In this document: positions 42,635 through 51,159 of the stretch, piece by piece
Layout of the letters: every line of letters starts with the position of its first letter
Position numbering within the stretch: position 1 is the stretch's first letter
Assembly (NCBI GenBank): GCA_029778535.1
Contig: JAKOQB010000124.1
Location: 1-64,000, forward strand
Direction of reading: 5' to 3'
Source: Pseudomonadota bacterium
GTDB taxonomy: Bacteria; Pseudomonadota; Gammaproteobacteria; Burkholderiales; Burkholderiaceae_F
DNA length: 64,000 bases
Translations under genes and position numbers: made by a program
The notes under the pieces: generated by a model
What the model was told of the DNA's origin: nothing
The model's database searches: none
Seen by the model: only the letters and a program-made list of their open reading frames with translations

Positions 42635-43273
42635 ATGTCATTCATTGAATTGCCGGCTGCGGCGGCGCGGTGCGAGGGCCAGGACGGCGGACGCGCCTCG
42701 GCCCGCCGCATCTGGGTCGCCCATCTTGCCCCCAGCGCGGCGGTCGCGGAGTCCGCTCATCGGATCGAGGCCGAGTGTCCGCAGCCGCCCGGCCGCGTGC
42801 ATGGGCTGGGCGACTTCGTCGATCCCGCCGCGCATCGGTCGCTGCTCGCGCGGTTGCCTGCCAGCTCCGGGCTGCGACTGCGCGAGCGGTTCGAGTGGTA
42901 CGCCTGCCGCGGCGCCGGATTCCACAACGATGCGCACTACGACGGCGTGCTGTTCGGGGCCTGGTGCGTGCTCGGGCCAGCGCGCCAGATCGTGTTCGCG
43001 CGCGCGTCGATGCGCGTCGGCGCGGCGATCGGAGACCTCGTCGTGTTCGACCCGTACGAACCGCACGCGGTGCTCGATCCGGAGCGGGCGCAGTACTCGC
43101 GCGAGCACTACGAAGGCGCGCCGCCGAGCGTCTTCGTAGGCTTCGAAATCGAGCTCGATGCGGCAGCGCGCGCCGCGTTCGGCGTCGGCGCCGCGCCGGC
43201 GTCGGGTCCCGTGCTGTCGAGCGCGATACCGATCAACGCGGAGACCGGCGCGCTGCCTCGAACGCCCGCCTAA
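42635..43273 (+). CDS. hypothetical protein with a possible 2OG-Fe(II) dioxygenase core
   Basis: A 212-residue protein that I do not recognise by family. The middle contains FHNDAHYDGVLFGAW and later GDLVVFDPYEPHAVL, an HxD...H arrangement like the iron ligands of double-stranded beta-helix oxygenases. A basic residue for 2-oxoglutarate is not clearly placed. The stop codon overlaps that of the convergent sco1 gene (CTAA). Function is not assigned. Confidence 0.65.
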   Translation: MSFIELPAAAARCEGQDGGRASARRIWVAHLAPSAAVAESAHRIEAECPQPPGRVHGLGDFVDPAAHRSLLARLPASSGLRLRERFEWYACRGAGFHNDAHYDGVLFGAWCVLGPARQIVFARASMRVGAAIGDLVVFDPYEPHAVLDPERAQYSREHYEGAPPSVFVGFEIELDAAARAAFGVGAAPASGPVLSSAIPINAETGALPRTPA

Positions 43274-43830
43274 AGCAGCTTCTTCAGATCGGCGACGATC
43301 GGATCGATCGCGCCGCCGTGCTTGAGAAACAGCCGCAGCCGCCCGTCTTTGTCGAAGACGAACGTACCGGCCGTGTGATCGATCGTGTACGAGGTCGGCG
43401 ACTTGCCCGGCACCTTCTGGTAGAAGACCTTGAACTCCTTCGCGGTGCGGGCGATCTCCTCTTCGCTGCCGTACAACCCGACGAAGCTCGGGTCGAAGCC
43501 GGGCACGTACTGCGCGAGGAGTTCTCGCGTGTCGCGCGCCGGATCGACGGTGACGAACAGCACCTGCAGCTTGTCACCGTCGGCGCCGAGTTTCTTCTTA
43601 ACCTGCGCAAGGTCCGACAGCGTGGTCGGGCACACGTCCGGGCACTGCGTGTAGCCGAAAAACAGCGCGACGACCTTGCCGCGATAGTCGGCCAGCGTGC
43701 GCCGGGCGCCGGTGTGATCGGTCAAGGCGAAATCGCGCCCGAAGTCGGCGCCGGTGACGTCGACGTTATTGAACGTCGGCGGCGAGCACGCCGCCAGCAG
43801 GGCGATCAGAAGTGGGAGGAAACGTCGCAC
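43270..43830 (-). CDS. SCO1/SenC copper chaperone lipoprotein
   Basis: SCO proteins deliver copper to the CuA site of cytochrome oxidase subunit II. The 186-residue precursor has a lipobox LLAA-C (Cys15) and a thioredoxin fold with the copper-binding CPDVC (63-67) and His152 in YTIDHTAG. It is the last gene of the minus-strand cox biogenesis row, 26 bp after ctaB. Confidence 0.94.
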   Translation of the reverse strand: MRRFLPLLIALLAACSPPTFNNVDVTGADFGRDFALTDHTGARRTLADYRGKVVALFFGYTQCPDVCPTTLSDLAQVKKKLGADGDKLQVLFVTVDPARDTRELLAQYVPGFDPSFVGLYGSEEEIARTAKEFKVFYQKVPGKSPTSYTIDHTAGTFVFDKDGRLRLFLKHGGAIDPIVADLKKLL

Positions 43831-43856
43831 TCGTCAGGAACGCGGCCGCGCGGGCG

Positions 43857-44756
43857 TCAAGCGACGTACTTGTCGATCAGCAGCGCGGCGAACAGCGCCG
43901 ACAGGTACACGATCGAGTAGTTGAACGTGGCCCGCGCCAGCCGATCGCTGTAGTCGCGCAGCAGGCGCCATGCATAGACAAGGAAAACCGCGCCAAGTGC
44001 AAGCGCCGCGGCCAGATACGGCACGCCTGCCATCTGGGTCACGAACGGCAGCGTCGTCACCGCGACCAGCGCGACGGTGTAGAGGAGGATGTGCAGCCGG
44101 GTCAGCTCCGAGCCATGCGTGACCGGAAGCATCGGCAGCCCCGACTTGCGGTAGTCATCGAGCCGATACAGCGCCAGCGCCCAGAAGTGCGGCGGCGTCC
44201 AGACGAAGATGATCAGAGCCAGCACCCATGCCTCGGCCGGCGCCGCGTTGGTGACCGCCGCCCAGCCGAGCACCGGCGGCATCGCGCCGCTCATTCCGCC
44301 GATCACGATGTTCTGCGGCGTGTACGGCTTCAGCAGAACCGTATAGATCACCGCGTAGCCGACGAATGTCGCGAAGGTCAGCCACATCGTCAGCGCGTTG
44401 ACCTGCGTGTACAGCACCCACATGCCGGCGCCGCCGATGCCGCCGGAAAAGAAGATCGCCTGCGCGGGCGTGATTTCGCCGCGAGCCAGCGGCCGCATCC
44501 GGGTGCGCAGCATGCGCGCGTCGACGTGCCGCTCGATGATCGAATTGACCGCGAACGCGGCGCCCGCCAGCAGCCAGATTCCCAGCGTCGCCTTCAGCAC
44601 CAGCGCCGGCGCCGGCAATTCCGGGGTCGACAGGAACATGCCGATCACCGCGCAAAACAGCGCCAGCTGCGTCACGCGTGGCTTGGTCAGCAGCCAGTAC
44701 TGCCGCGCCAGGTGAGCGATCGGCGCAATGCGTTCGTTGGTCGTGTGGGTTTGCAT
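43857..44756 (-). CDS. ctaB: protoheme IX farnesyltransferase
   Basis: CtaB (CyoE) attaches a farnesyl group to heme B to give heme O. The 299-residue membrane protein is of the UbiA type, with about nine helices. It has the first Asp-rich loop [19 protein letters not shown], shown in part as IERHVDARM, and a second, [13 protein letters not shown]. It lies downstream of ctaA, which uses its product. Confidence 0.95.
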   Translation of the reverse strand: MQTHTTNERIAPIAHLARQYWLLTKPRVTQLALFCAVIGMFLSTPELPAPALVLKATLGIWLLAGAAFAVNSIIERHVDARMLRTRMRPLARGEITPAQAIFFSGGIGGAGMWVLYTQVNALTMWLTFATFVGYAVIYTVLLKPYTPQNIVIGGMSGAMPPVLGWAAVTNAAPAEAWVLALIIFVWTPPHFWALALYRLDDYRKSGLPMLPVTHGSELTRLHILLYTVALVAVTTLPFVTQMAGVPYLAAALALGAVFLVYAWRLLRDYSDRLARATFNYSIVYLSALFAALLIDKYVA

Positions 44757-44804
44757 CGGTAACGGGCCGGGTTCGCAAACGCTCGCGCGGCGAAGCCGCG
44801 GATT

Positions 44805-45905
44805 CTACCTCTCGGCCAGGGCGTCCGAATGCCCCGCCAAGAAGATCCGGTGCAGCAGCACGACCATCATCGCGACGAGCAGCGCGGCTCCGCCGTTGTG
44901 CGCGACCGCCAGCACGAGCGGCCAATCCAGTACGACATTGGACAGCCCGGTCAGAAACTGTGCCGCGAGCAGCGCTGCGAGCCAGCGCGAAGGACCACGC
45001 AGGCCCGGCAGCCGCCACGCGCGCCAGGCCAGCAGGCCGAGCACAGCGAAGGCCGCCAGCGAAAACAAGCGATGCGTCCAGTGGATCGCCACCAGCGCTT
45101 GGAACGGTATCGGCGCGCCGGCACCGGTCATGCCCAGATCGCGCCACAGCGTGAAGCCGTGCCGGAAGTCTGCCTGCGGCAGCACTACCCCCTGGCACAG
45201 GGGGAAATCGGGGCACGCCAGCACCGCGTAGTTCGTGCTGACCCAGCCGCCGAGGGCGATCTGGACCGCGAGCACGATCAGGCCGAGCAGGGCATGGGAG
45301 CGCAAATCGAGCGCGCGCCGATCGACGCTGCGCGGCGGGCTCTCGCGCAGCGCGAACCACGTGAGCAGCGCCAGCAACGCGATTCCGCCGAGCAGATGCG
45401 TGGTGACGATGGCCGGTTGCAGCTTCATCGTCACCGTCCACGCGCCGAACGCGCCCTGCAGGCACACGGTGACGAAGATCGCGGTGATCAGCCACGGCGA
45501 GAGCCGCGAACGATTGCTCCGCCACCGCATCCACGCGAGCACCATCAGCACGATGATCAGGAAGCCGACCGCCATCGCGAAATAGCGGTGCAGCATCTCG
45601 ATCCACGCCTTCGTCATCGTGACCGGGCCGGTCGGCTGCGCGGTCTGCGCCGCGCGGATCGGCTCGCCGGCGGACAGCGGATTGGAATGCCCGTAGCAGC
45701 CCGGCCAGTCCGGGCAACCGAGTCCTGAGTCCGTCAGCCGCGTGAAGCTGCCGAACATCACGAGGTCGAGCGTCAGGAACGCGGTGACCCAGGCCAGCTT
45801 GCGCAGCTTGTACGGGTCGCGCGAGCGCCAGACATACGCTAGCGGCAGCGCGGCGACCGCGACCGCCTTGAGCGCCAGCCACAGCAGCGCGTCGGGCTGG
45901 ATCAT
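44805..45905 (-). CDS. ctaA: heme A synthase
   Basis: CtaA oxidises the methyl group of heme O to make heme A for cytochrome oxidase. The 366-residue, eight-helix protein has FGSFTRLTDSGLGCPDWPGC, in part RLTDSGLGCPDWPGC with the extracytoplasmic Cys pair, HRYFAMAVG, TTHLLGG, a second Cys pair ACPDFPLCQG, HWTHRLFS and AHNGGAALL with the conserved His residues. The start ATG shares one base with the preceding stop (TAATG), giving coupled translation. Confidence 0.95.
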   Translation of the reverse strand: MIQPDALLWLALKAVAVAALPLAYVWRSRDPYKLRKLAWVTAFLTLDLVMFGSFTRLTDSGLGCPDWPGCYGHSNPLSAGEPIRAAQTAQPTGPVTMTKAWIEMLHRYFAMAVGFLIIVLMVLAWMRWRSNRSRLSPWLITAIFVTVCLQGAFGAWTVTMKLQPAIVTTHLLGGIALLALLTWFALRESPPRSVDRRALDLRSHALLGLIVLAVQIALGGWVSTNYAVLACPDFPLCQGVVLPQADFRHGFTLWRDLGMTGAGAPIPFQALVAIHWTHRLFSLAAFAVLGLLAWRAWRLPGLRGPSRWLAALLAAQFLTGLSNVVLDWPLVLAVAHNGGAALLVAMMVVLLHRIFLAGHSDALAER

Positions 45906-46507
45906 TAGCCGATTCCCGAAGCCTTCAGGAGTCGGGCGAGATCGCGCTTCATCCGGTTCGGATCCGCATCCTTCGGCCAGCGCAGCATCAGGTGGCCGAG
46001 CGGATCGACGATCCAGATGTGGTCCGACAACGCGCCCCCGGCCGGCAGCGCGAGATACGACCGCAACTGGGCCGGATCGGCTCGCAGCAAGCGCGTGCCT
46101 TCGTATTCGCGCATGACGATCGTCGGCAGCGGCACCGCGTCGTCGATCAGCCAGATGCGTTCGACGCGATCGGCGTCCTTCCCGGTCGTCAGGCGGACCT
46201 GCCGCATCTGCCACAGCTTGCGCTGGCATGCGTCGCCGCAATCGCCGCCATCGACGATCACCATCAGCCAGCGGCCGCGCAGCGTTGCCGGATCCACGAT
46301 GCTGCCGTCGAGTTCGCGCAGCGCCAGCGCCGGCATCGGCCGCTGCGGCTCGATCAGTTCGCCATAGTTGGTCCGCCCCGAAGGCGGCAGCAGGTAATAC
46401 GCGGTATAGGAAGCCACCACCGGGGCGGCGCACAGCGCGAACAGCAGGTAGAGCGTCCGGAACCGCTTCCAATGCGACGTGGACGTTGTCGATGCGCTGG
46501 CGGTCAT
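45905..46507 (-). CDS. SCO1-like thioredoxin-fold membrane protein of the cox cluster
   Basis: A 200-residue protein with one membrane helix (about 17-40). A periplasmic thioredoxin-like domain follows, with CGDAC (90-94, a CxxxC like SCO) and His163 in SDHIWIVDP. It lacks the usual SCO sequence elsewhere. Position between SURF1 and ctaA in Burkholderiales cox clusters suggests a copper or redox role in oxidase assembly. That is inference. The ATG at 46507 gives MTASAS; an upstream non-ATG start is unlikely. Confidence 0.78.
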   Translation of the reverse strand: MTASASTTSTSHWKRFRTLYLLFALCAAPVVASYTAYYLLPPSGRTNYGELIEPQRPMPALALRELDGSIVDPATLRGRWLMVIVDGGDCGDACQRKLWQMRQVRLTTGKDADRVERIWLIDDAVPLPTIVMREYEGTRLLRADPAQLRSYLALPAGGALSDHIWIVDPLGHLMLRWPKDADPNRMKRDLARLLKASGIG

Positions 46508-46520
46508 GCAATGAAGAGAG

Positions 46521-47234
46521 TCATTGTGCTGTACGCAAGCCGCGCCAGCCAAAGTACAAGGTCAGTCCTGCTATCAGCGCCGCCAGCGAGTACCACTGCA
46601 GCGCGTAACCGCGGTGCATGTCGATTCCGAGATCCGGCGGCGGCCAATCCCGCGCCAGATCGTCGTCGCTCTGCGAAGTCTGCTGCACCACGAAGCGCGC
46701 AACCGCCAGACCGCTGGCGCGTTCGTACGCTGCAAAGTCGAGATTCTGCCAAACGCGCGGCCACCGCCGCGATTCGTCGGGCGCCCCGAGTTCGAGCAGC
46801 CGCGGCAACTCGGGCAATGCCAGCCCCTCGATCGTCAGGACGCCCGCCGGCTCGCCCACGGCCGGCAAACGCAGGCGCTCCTGAGGGTCGCGCGCAACCC
46901 AACCCCGCGCGACCAGCACGTCACCGCCGTCGGTCACGAACGGCGTAATGACATAGAAGCCCGGCCGACCATGGTTCTGCCGATTGTCGAGCCACACGCT
47001 GTACCGATGATCGAAGCGACCGGTCAGGCGAACGCGGACAGGCATACGGGCCGCGATCTCGCGCAGCGTCGCCGCGTTGACGACCAGCGGTGCCGCGCGC
47101 TGCGCGGCGTCCCACTGGGCCTGCAGGCCGAGCTTGAACTGCGCGCGGCGCGTCTGCCAGTTGCCGAGCGCCACCGTCAGCGCAATACCAAGAATTCCCG
47201 CCAGCACGGCGACCATTACGCGACGGCGACTCAT
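46521..47234 (-). CDS. SURF1 family cytochrome oxidase assembly protein
   Basis: SURF1 helps insert heme a into subunit I. The 237-residue protein has membrane helices at both ends (about 8-25 and 213-232). The family motif LGNWQTRRAQFK is at 23-34, then YSVWLDNRQNHGRPGFYVITPF (part: DNRQNHGRPGFYV), VARGWVARD, and GYALQWYSLAALIAGL. All diagnostic elements are present. The gene ends 13 bp before the SCO-like ATG. Confidence 0.94.
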   Translation of the reverse strand: MSRRRVMVAVLAGILGIALTVALGNWQTRRAQFKLGLQAQWDAAQRAAPLVVNAATLREIAARMPVRVRLTGRFDHRYSVWLDNRQNHGRPGFYVITPFVTDGGDVLVARGWVARDPQERLRLPAVGEPAGVLTIEGLALPELPRLLELGAPDESRRWPRVWQNLDFAAYERASGLAVARFVVQQTSQSDDDLARDWPPPDLGIDMHRGYALQWYSLAALIAGLTLYFGWRGLRTAQ

Positions 47235-47276
47235 TTTTGTCGATGGGATAATGCAGTTGCGCCCGGAGCCGGTTTC

Positions 47277-47474
47277 ATGAAAACTTTCATCATCGTCGCG
47301 TTCGCCGCCGTCCTTGGCGCGCTGGGTTCCGCGCTGGTGTTCCTGATGAAGGACAAGGGCCAGGGCACGCGCACGCTCAACGCGCTGCGCCTGCGCGTGG
47401 GACTGTCGATCACCCTGCTGCTGCTGATCTGGTTCAGCTGGTACATGGGCTGGATCAGTCCCCGTTCGTACTGA
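47277..47474 (+). CDS. twin-transmembrane protein (DUF2909)
   Basis: A 65-residue protein with two hydrophobic helices (about 3-22 and 45-61) separated by a basic loop around MKDKGQGTRTLNALRLRVG (part: KDKGQGTRTL). It matches the small DUF2909 family found beside SURF1 in Burkholderiales cox clusters, probably an oxidase assembly helper. It is read in the opposite direction to SURF1 from a 42-bp gap. Confidence 0.85.
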   Translation: MKTFIIVAFAAVLGALGSALVFLMKDKGQGTRTLNALRLRVGLSITLLLLIWFSWYMGWISPRSY

Positions 47475-47892
47475 CCGCTTGCGCGCGTTCGGTCGCCCGG
47501 ACGAGAATCATGTTGCATATCACCGCGGGGGTCTGGACTTTTGGTTCGACATATGGTGATCTAATGCACGACGAAGGTTTCCAACAAGAAAGGAGAAACA
47601 ACGAAGACTGAACTTTCGCGGTGCCAGACGAAACTAACATGAGTGATCGTTTCGATTTCGTTCGATGCCGGGCGCCCGCCCGCAATGAAAGCGTGAGAAC
47701 CCCCACTCATACGAGCACTGCCATTCATCGATGCCGGCCGCACTGCCGTAAGGATTCGGCCGACCGCACGATATCCCTCAGAGTGGCGGGCGTTTACTCT
47801 TCATTTAACCGTACCGCGACAGGCGCTTTGTCAACTACTCTCGGTTCATCGCGTTTGCTTCGGTGCCGGCCCATCGGGCCAAGGAGGTGGTG
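47475..47892 (+). promoter_or_regulatory. prkA upstream region
   Basis: 418 bp with no convincing gene; the open frames show no family features. It is less GC-rich than its surroundings. Imperfect inverted arms GCATATCACC (near 47515) and GGTGATctaATGC (near 47555) could be an operator. The end carries a near-perfect Shine-Dalgarno, AAGGAGGTG (47881-47889), 5 bp from the prkA ATG. I could not identify a clear sigma-70, sigma-54 or sigma-S promoter. Confidence 0.5.
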
Positions 47893-49845
47893 ATGCCAGC
47901 GCGAACGGAACTGTTCTCGCACTTCCAGGAGACCTTTGTCCGCGCCCAGGACGAAGAGATGAGCCTGGGGGACTTCCTCCAATACTGCAAGACCGATCGG
48001 ATGGCCTACGCGAGCGCGCACGAATGCGTGCTCGAGGCGATCGGCAAGCCGAAACTGGTCAACACCGCGGAGGATCCTCGGCTGTCGCGGATCTTCCAGA
48101 ACCGCGTGATCCAGTCGTGGGACACGTTCTCCGAGTTCCACGGCATGGAAGAGACGCTGATGAATTTGTATGCGTACTTCCTGCACGCGGCACAGGGCCT
48201 GGAGGAACGCAAGCAGGTTCTCTACCTGCTCGGCCCGGTCGGCGGCGGCAAGTCGTCGCTGGCCGAGAAGATCAAGTCGCTTTGCGAACAGTTCCCGATT
48301 TATGCACTGAAGGATTCGCTGACTGGCAAGGTGTCGCCGCTGCTGGAATCGCCGCTGGGCCTGTTCAACCGCGAACGCTACGGCGCGCAGATGGAGGACA
48401 AGTTCGGCATTCCGCGCCGCGCGTTGACCGGAATCGCCAGTCCCTGGGCGCTGAAGCGGCTGAAGGAATACCAGGGCGATCTGAACAAGTTCCGCGTCGT
48501 GCGCGTGATGCCGTCGGTGCTGAACCAGATCGGCATCGTCAAGACCGAACCCGGTGACGAGAACACGCAGGACATCTCTTCGCTGGTCGGCAAGGTCGAC
48601 CTGCGCATGCTCGAGCAGTTCGCGCAGGACGATCCCGACGCGTACAGCTACTCGGGCGCGCTGTGCCTGGGGTCGGCGCGCTGCGTGGAGTTCGTCGAGA
48701 TGTTCAAGGCGCCGCTGAAGGTGCTCAATCCGATTCTGACCGCCACGCAGGAAGGCAACTTCAAGGGCACCGAGGCGCTGCCGGCGATGCCGTTCAACGG
48801 CTTCATCATGGCGCACTCCAACGAGGCGGAATGGCTGAAGTTCCGCAACAACAAGGACAACGAGGCGTTCATCGACCGCGTGTACCTGGTCAAGGTGCCG
48901 TACTGCCTGCGCGTCGACGAGGAGGTTCGCATCTACGACAAGATGCTGAAGGCCTCGACGCTGTCGGAAGCGCCATGCGCGCCGCAGACGCTGCGCACGC
49001 TGGCCGAGTTCACGGTGCTCTCAAGGCTGACGGTGCCGGAGAATTCGTCCGTGTACTCCAAGCTGCGCTCGTACAACGGCGAGAACCTGAAGGACGTCGA
49101 TCCGCGCGCCAAGAGCGTGAAGGAATACCGCGACGACGCCGGACTGGCCGAAGGCTTTTCCGGCCTGTCGACGCGCTGGGCGTTCAAGACCATCTCGGCG
49201 GCCTTCAACCGCGACCCGAGCGAGATCGCGGCCGACCCGGTCAACCTGCTGGTCGTGCTTGAAGAGCGGCTCGGCAAGGACGACCTGCCCGACGAGTACA
49301 AGCGGCGCCTGCGCTCGCACATCAAGGAGTGGATCGTCCCGCGCTTCGCCGAGTTCCTGGAGAAGGAACTGCAGATGTCGTATCTGGACGCGTACGGCGA
49401 GTACGGCCAGAACCTGTTCGACCGCTACGTGACCTACGCGGACAAGTGGCTGCTCGACGAAGACTGGCGTGATCCCGAGACCGGCATGCAGTATTCGCGC
49501 GACGCCCTGAACACCGAGCTGGAGAAGATCGAGAAGCCGGCTGGCATCAGCAATCCGAAGGACTTCCGCAACGAGGTCGTGAACTTCGTCCTGCGCGCGC
49601 GCGCGCATGGCAAGAACCCGCACTGGACCAGCTACGAGAAGCTGCGCGTGGTGATCGAGAAGCGGATGTTCAGCAAGACCGAGGACATCCTGCCGGTGAT
49701 CTCGTTCGAGGCCAAGGGCTCGCAGGAGATGGACGAGCGCCACAAGAGCTTCGTCAACCGCATGGTCGCGCGCGGCTACACCGAGAAGCAGGTGCGGCGC
49801 CTGGTCGACTGGTACCTGCACTACAAGAAATCTGCGCAGTCCTGA
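47893..49845 (+). CDS. prkA: PrkA-type serine protein kinase / AAA+ protein
   Basis: PrkA (YeaG in E. coli) is an AAA+ protein with kinase activity induced by stress and nitrogen limitation. The 650-residue protein has the AAA domain with Walker A LLGPVGGGKSSL near 113-121, IMAHSNEAEW in the sensor region, and the PrkA C-terminal domain (about 400-650). A strong AAGGAGGTG site fixes the ATG at 47893. It heads a three-gene operon with yeaH and spoVR. Confidence 0.95.
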   Translation: MPARTELFSHFQETFVRAQDEEMSLGDFLQYCKTDRMAYASAHECVLEAIGKPKLVNTAEDPRLSRIFQNRVIQSWDTFSEFHGMEETLMNLYAYFLHAAQGLEERKQVLYLLGPVGGGKSSLAEKIKSLCEQFPIYALKDSLTGKVSPLLESPLGLFNRERYGAQMEDKFGIPRRALTGIASPWALKRLKEYQGDLNKFRVVRVMPSVLNQIGIVKTEPGDENTQDISSLVGKVDLRMLEQFAQDDPDAYSYSGALCLGSARCVEFVEMFKAPLKVLNPILTATQEGNFKGTEALPAMPFNGFIMAHSNEAEWLKFRNNKDNEAFIDRVYLVKVPYCLRVDEEVRIYDKMLKASTLSEAPCAPQTLRTLAEFTVLSRLTVPENSSVYSKLRSYNGENLKDVDPRAKSVKEYRDDAGLAEGFSGLSTRWAFKTISAAFNRDPSEIAADPVNLLVVLEERLGKDDLPDEYKRRLRSHIKEWIVPRFAEFLEKELQMSYLDAYGEYGQNLFDRYVTYADKWLLDEDWRDPETGMQYSRDALNTELEKIEKPAGISNPKDFRNEVVNFVLRARAHGKNPHWTSYEKLRVVIEKRMFSKTEDILPVISFEAKGSQEMDERHKSFVNRMVARGYTEKQVRRLVDWYLHYKKSAQS

Positions 49846-49860
49846 GCATGTGAGGCCACG

Positions 49861-51159
49861 ATGGCCGACCTGGTTGTACCGGGCAAACTGATGCGGATCG
49901 TCGATCGCCGCGGCGATCCGCCGGGGCGCGGTGCGGTCAATCGCGAGCGCTTCGTGCGCCGCTTCAAGGACGACATCAAACGTGCCGCCGACGAGGAGTT
50001 CGCCAAGCGCTCGATCAAGGACATCGGCCGCGGCGGCAAGATCAGCATTCCCGGCCGCGGCCTGAAGGAGCCTTTCCTCCATCAGGACGACCAGACCGGC
50101 AATCGCGATTTCGTGCTGCCGGGCAATCGCGACTTCATGCCCGGCGACACGATCCCGCGCCCGGGCGGCGGCGGCCAGGGCGGACCCGAAGGCGACGAGC
50201 CGGGCCAAGGCGAGAGCCGCGACAACTTCGCGTTCGTGCTCTCGCGTGACGAGTTCCTGGCGCTGTTCTTCGACGACCTCGAACTGCCGAACCTGGAGCG
50301 CACCCGCTTCGGCGAGGTGACCATGGAGCGCACGCGCCGCGCCGGCTTCAGCCGCGACGGCGTGCCGAGCAGCCTGCTGCCGGCGATGACGGTGCGCATG
50401 TCGATCGCGCGCCGTATCGCGCTGCGCGGCGCCGCCGGCGAGCGCATCGACGATCTGATCGACGAGCTGGCGGGCGCGCCGCACGACGAGAAGGACCGGA
50501 TCCGCGCCGAGATCGCGCGCCTGCTCGAGCGGCGCGAGCGCCTGCCGTTCCTCGAGGATGTCGATCGCCGCTATCGCGCGCGCGCGCCGATGCCGGCGCC
50601 GGCCACGCGCGCGGCAATGATCTGCCTGATGGACGTGTCGGGCTCGATGGACGAGCGCAAGAAGGATCTGGCCAAGCGCTTCTTCGCGCTGCTGTACCTG
50701 TTTCTCGAGCGCAAGTACGGCGCGGTCGAGATCGTGTTCATCCGCCACACGGAGACCGCGCAGGAAGTCGACGAAAAGACCTTCTTCTACGATCCGCAGT
50801 CGGGCGGCACGCTGGTGATGCCGGCGCTCGAACTGGCGCGCAAGGTGATCGACGAGCGCTACACGGGCAGCGACTGGAACGTCTACATCGCGCAGGCGTC
50901 CGACGGCGACTGCGGCGAGGAGGATGCGACGCGCTGCGCCGGCTACTTGAAAGATGATCTGCTGCCGCGGGTGCGCTACTTCGCCTACGTCGACATTCCG
51001 TCGAACGCCTCGGGCGGCTGGTTCTCGCGGCCGTCGGACCTGTGGCAGTGCTACGAGGCCATCTCCGACGACAGCTTCGCCAAGCGCAAGGTGCATGACC
51101 GGCGCGACATCTGGCCGGTGTTCCGCGATCTGTTCGCGCGCCGGGAGGCGACCGCATGA
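49861..51159 (+). CDS. yeaH: YeaH-type DUF444 protein with VWA domain
   Basis: A 432-residue protein of the YeaH/YhbH family, always linked to prkA. The N-terminus reads DRRGDPPGRGAVNRERFVRR in part, then a Gly-rich stretch (PGGGGQGGPEGDEPG). The von Willebrand A-type region has the MIDAS motif DVSGSMDE from about residue 258. It probably acts as an adaptor to PrkA; the biochemical role is not known. The gene starts 15 bp after prkA, and its TGA overlaps the spoVR ATG. Confidence 0.94.
   Translation: MADLVVPGKLMRIVDRRGDPPGRGAVNRERFVRRFKDDIKRAADEEFAKRSIKDIGRGGKISIPGRGLKEPFLHQDDQTGNRDFVLPGNRDFMPGDTIPRPGGGGQGGPEGDEPGQGESRDNFAFVLSRDEFLALFFDDLELPNLERTRFGEVTMERTRRAGFSRDGVPSSLLPAMTVRMSIARRIALRGAAGERIDDLIDELAGAPHDEKDRIRAEIARLLERRERLPFLEDVDRRYRARAPMPAPATRAAMICLMDVSGSMDERKKDLAKRFFALLYLFLERKYGAVEIVFIRHTETAQEVDEKTFFYDPQSGGTLVMPALELARKVIDERYTGSDWNVYIAQASDGDCGEEDATRCAGYLKDDLLPRVRYFAYVDIPSNASGGWFSRPSDLWQCYEAISDDSFAKRKVHDRRDIWPVFRDLFARREATA

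Noticed and set aside
47621-47893. 90-codon ORF upstream of prkA
   Set aside because: It lacks protein features and lies in the regulatory gap.
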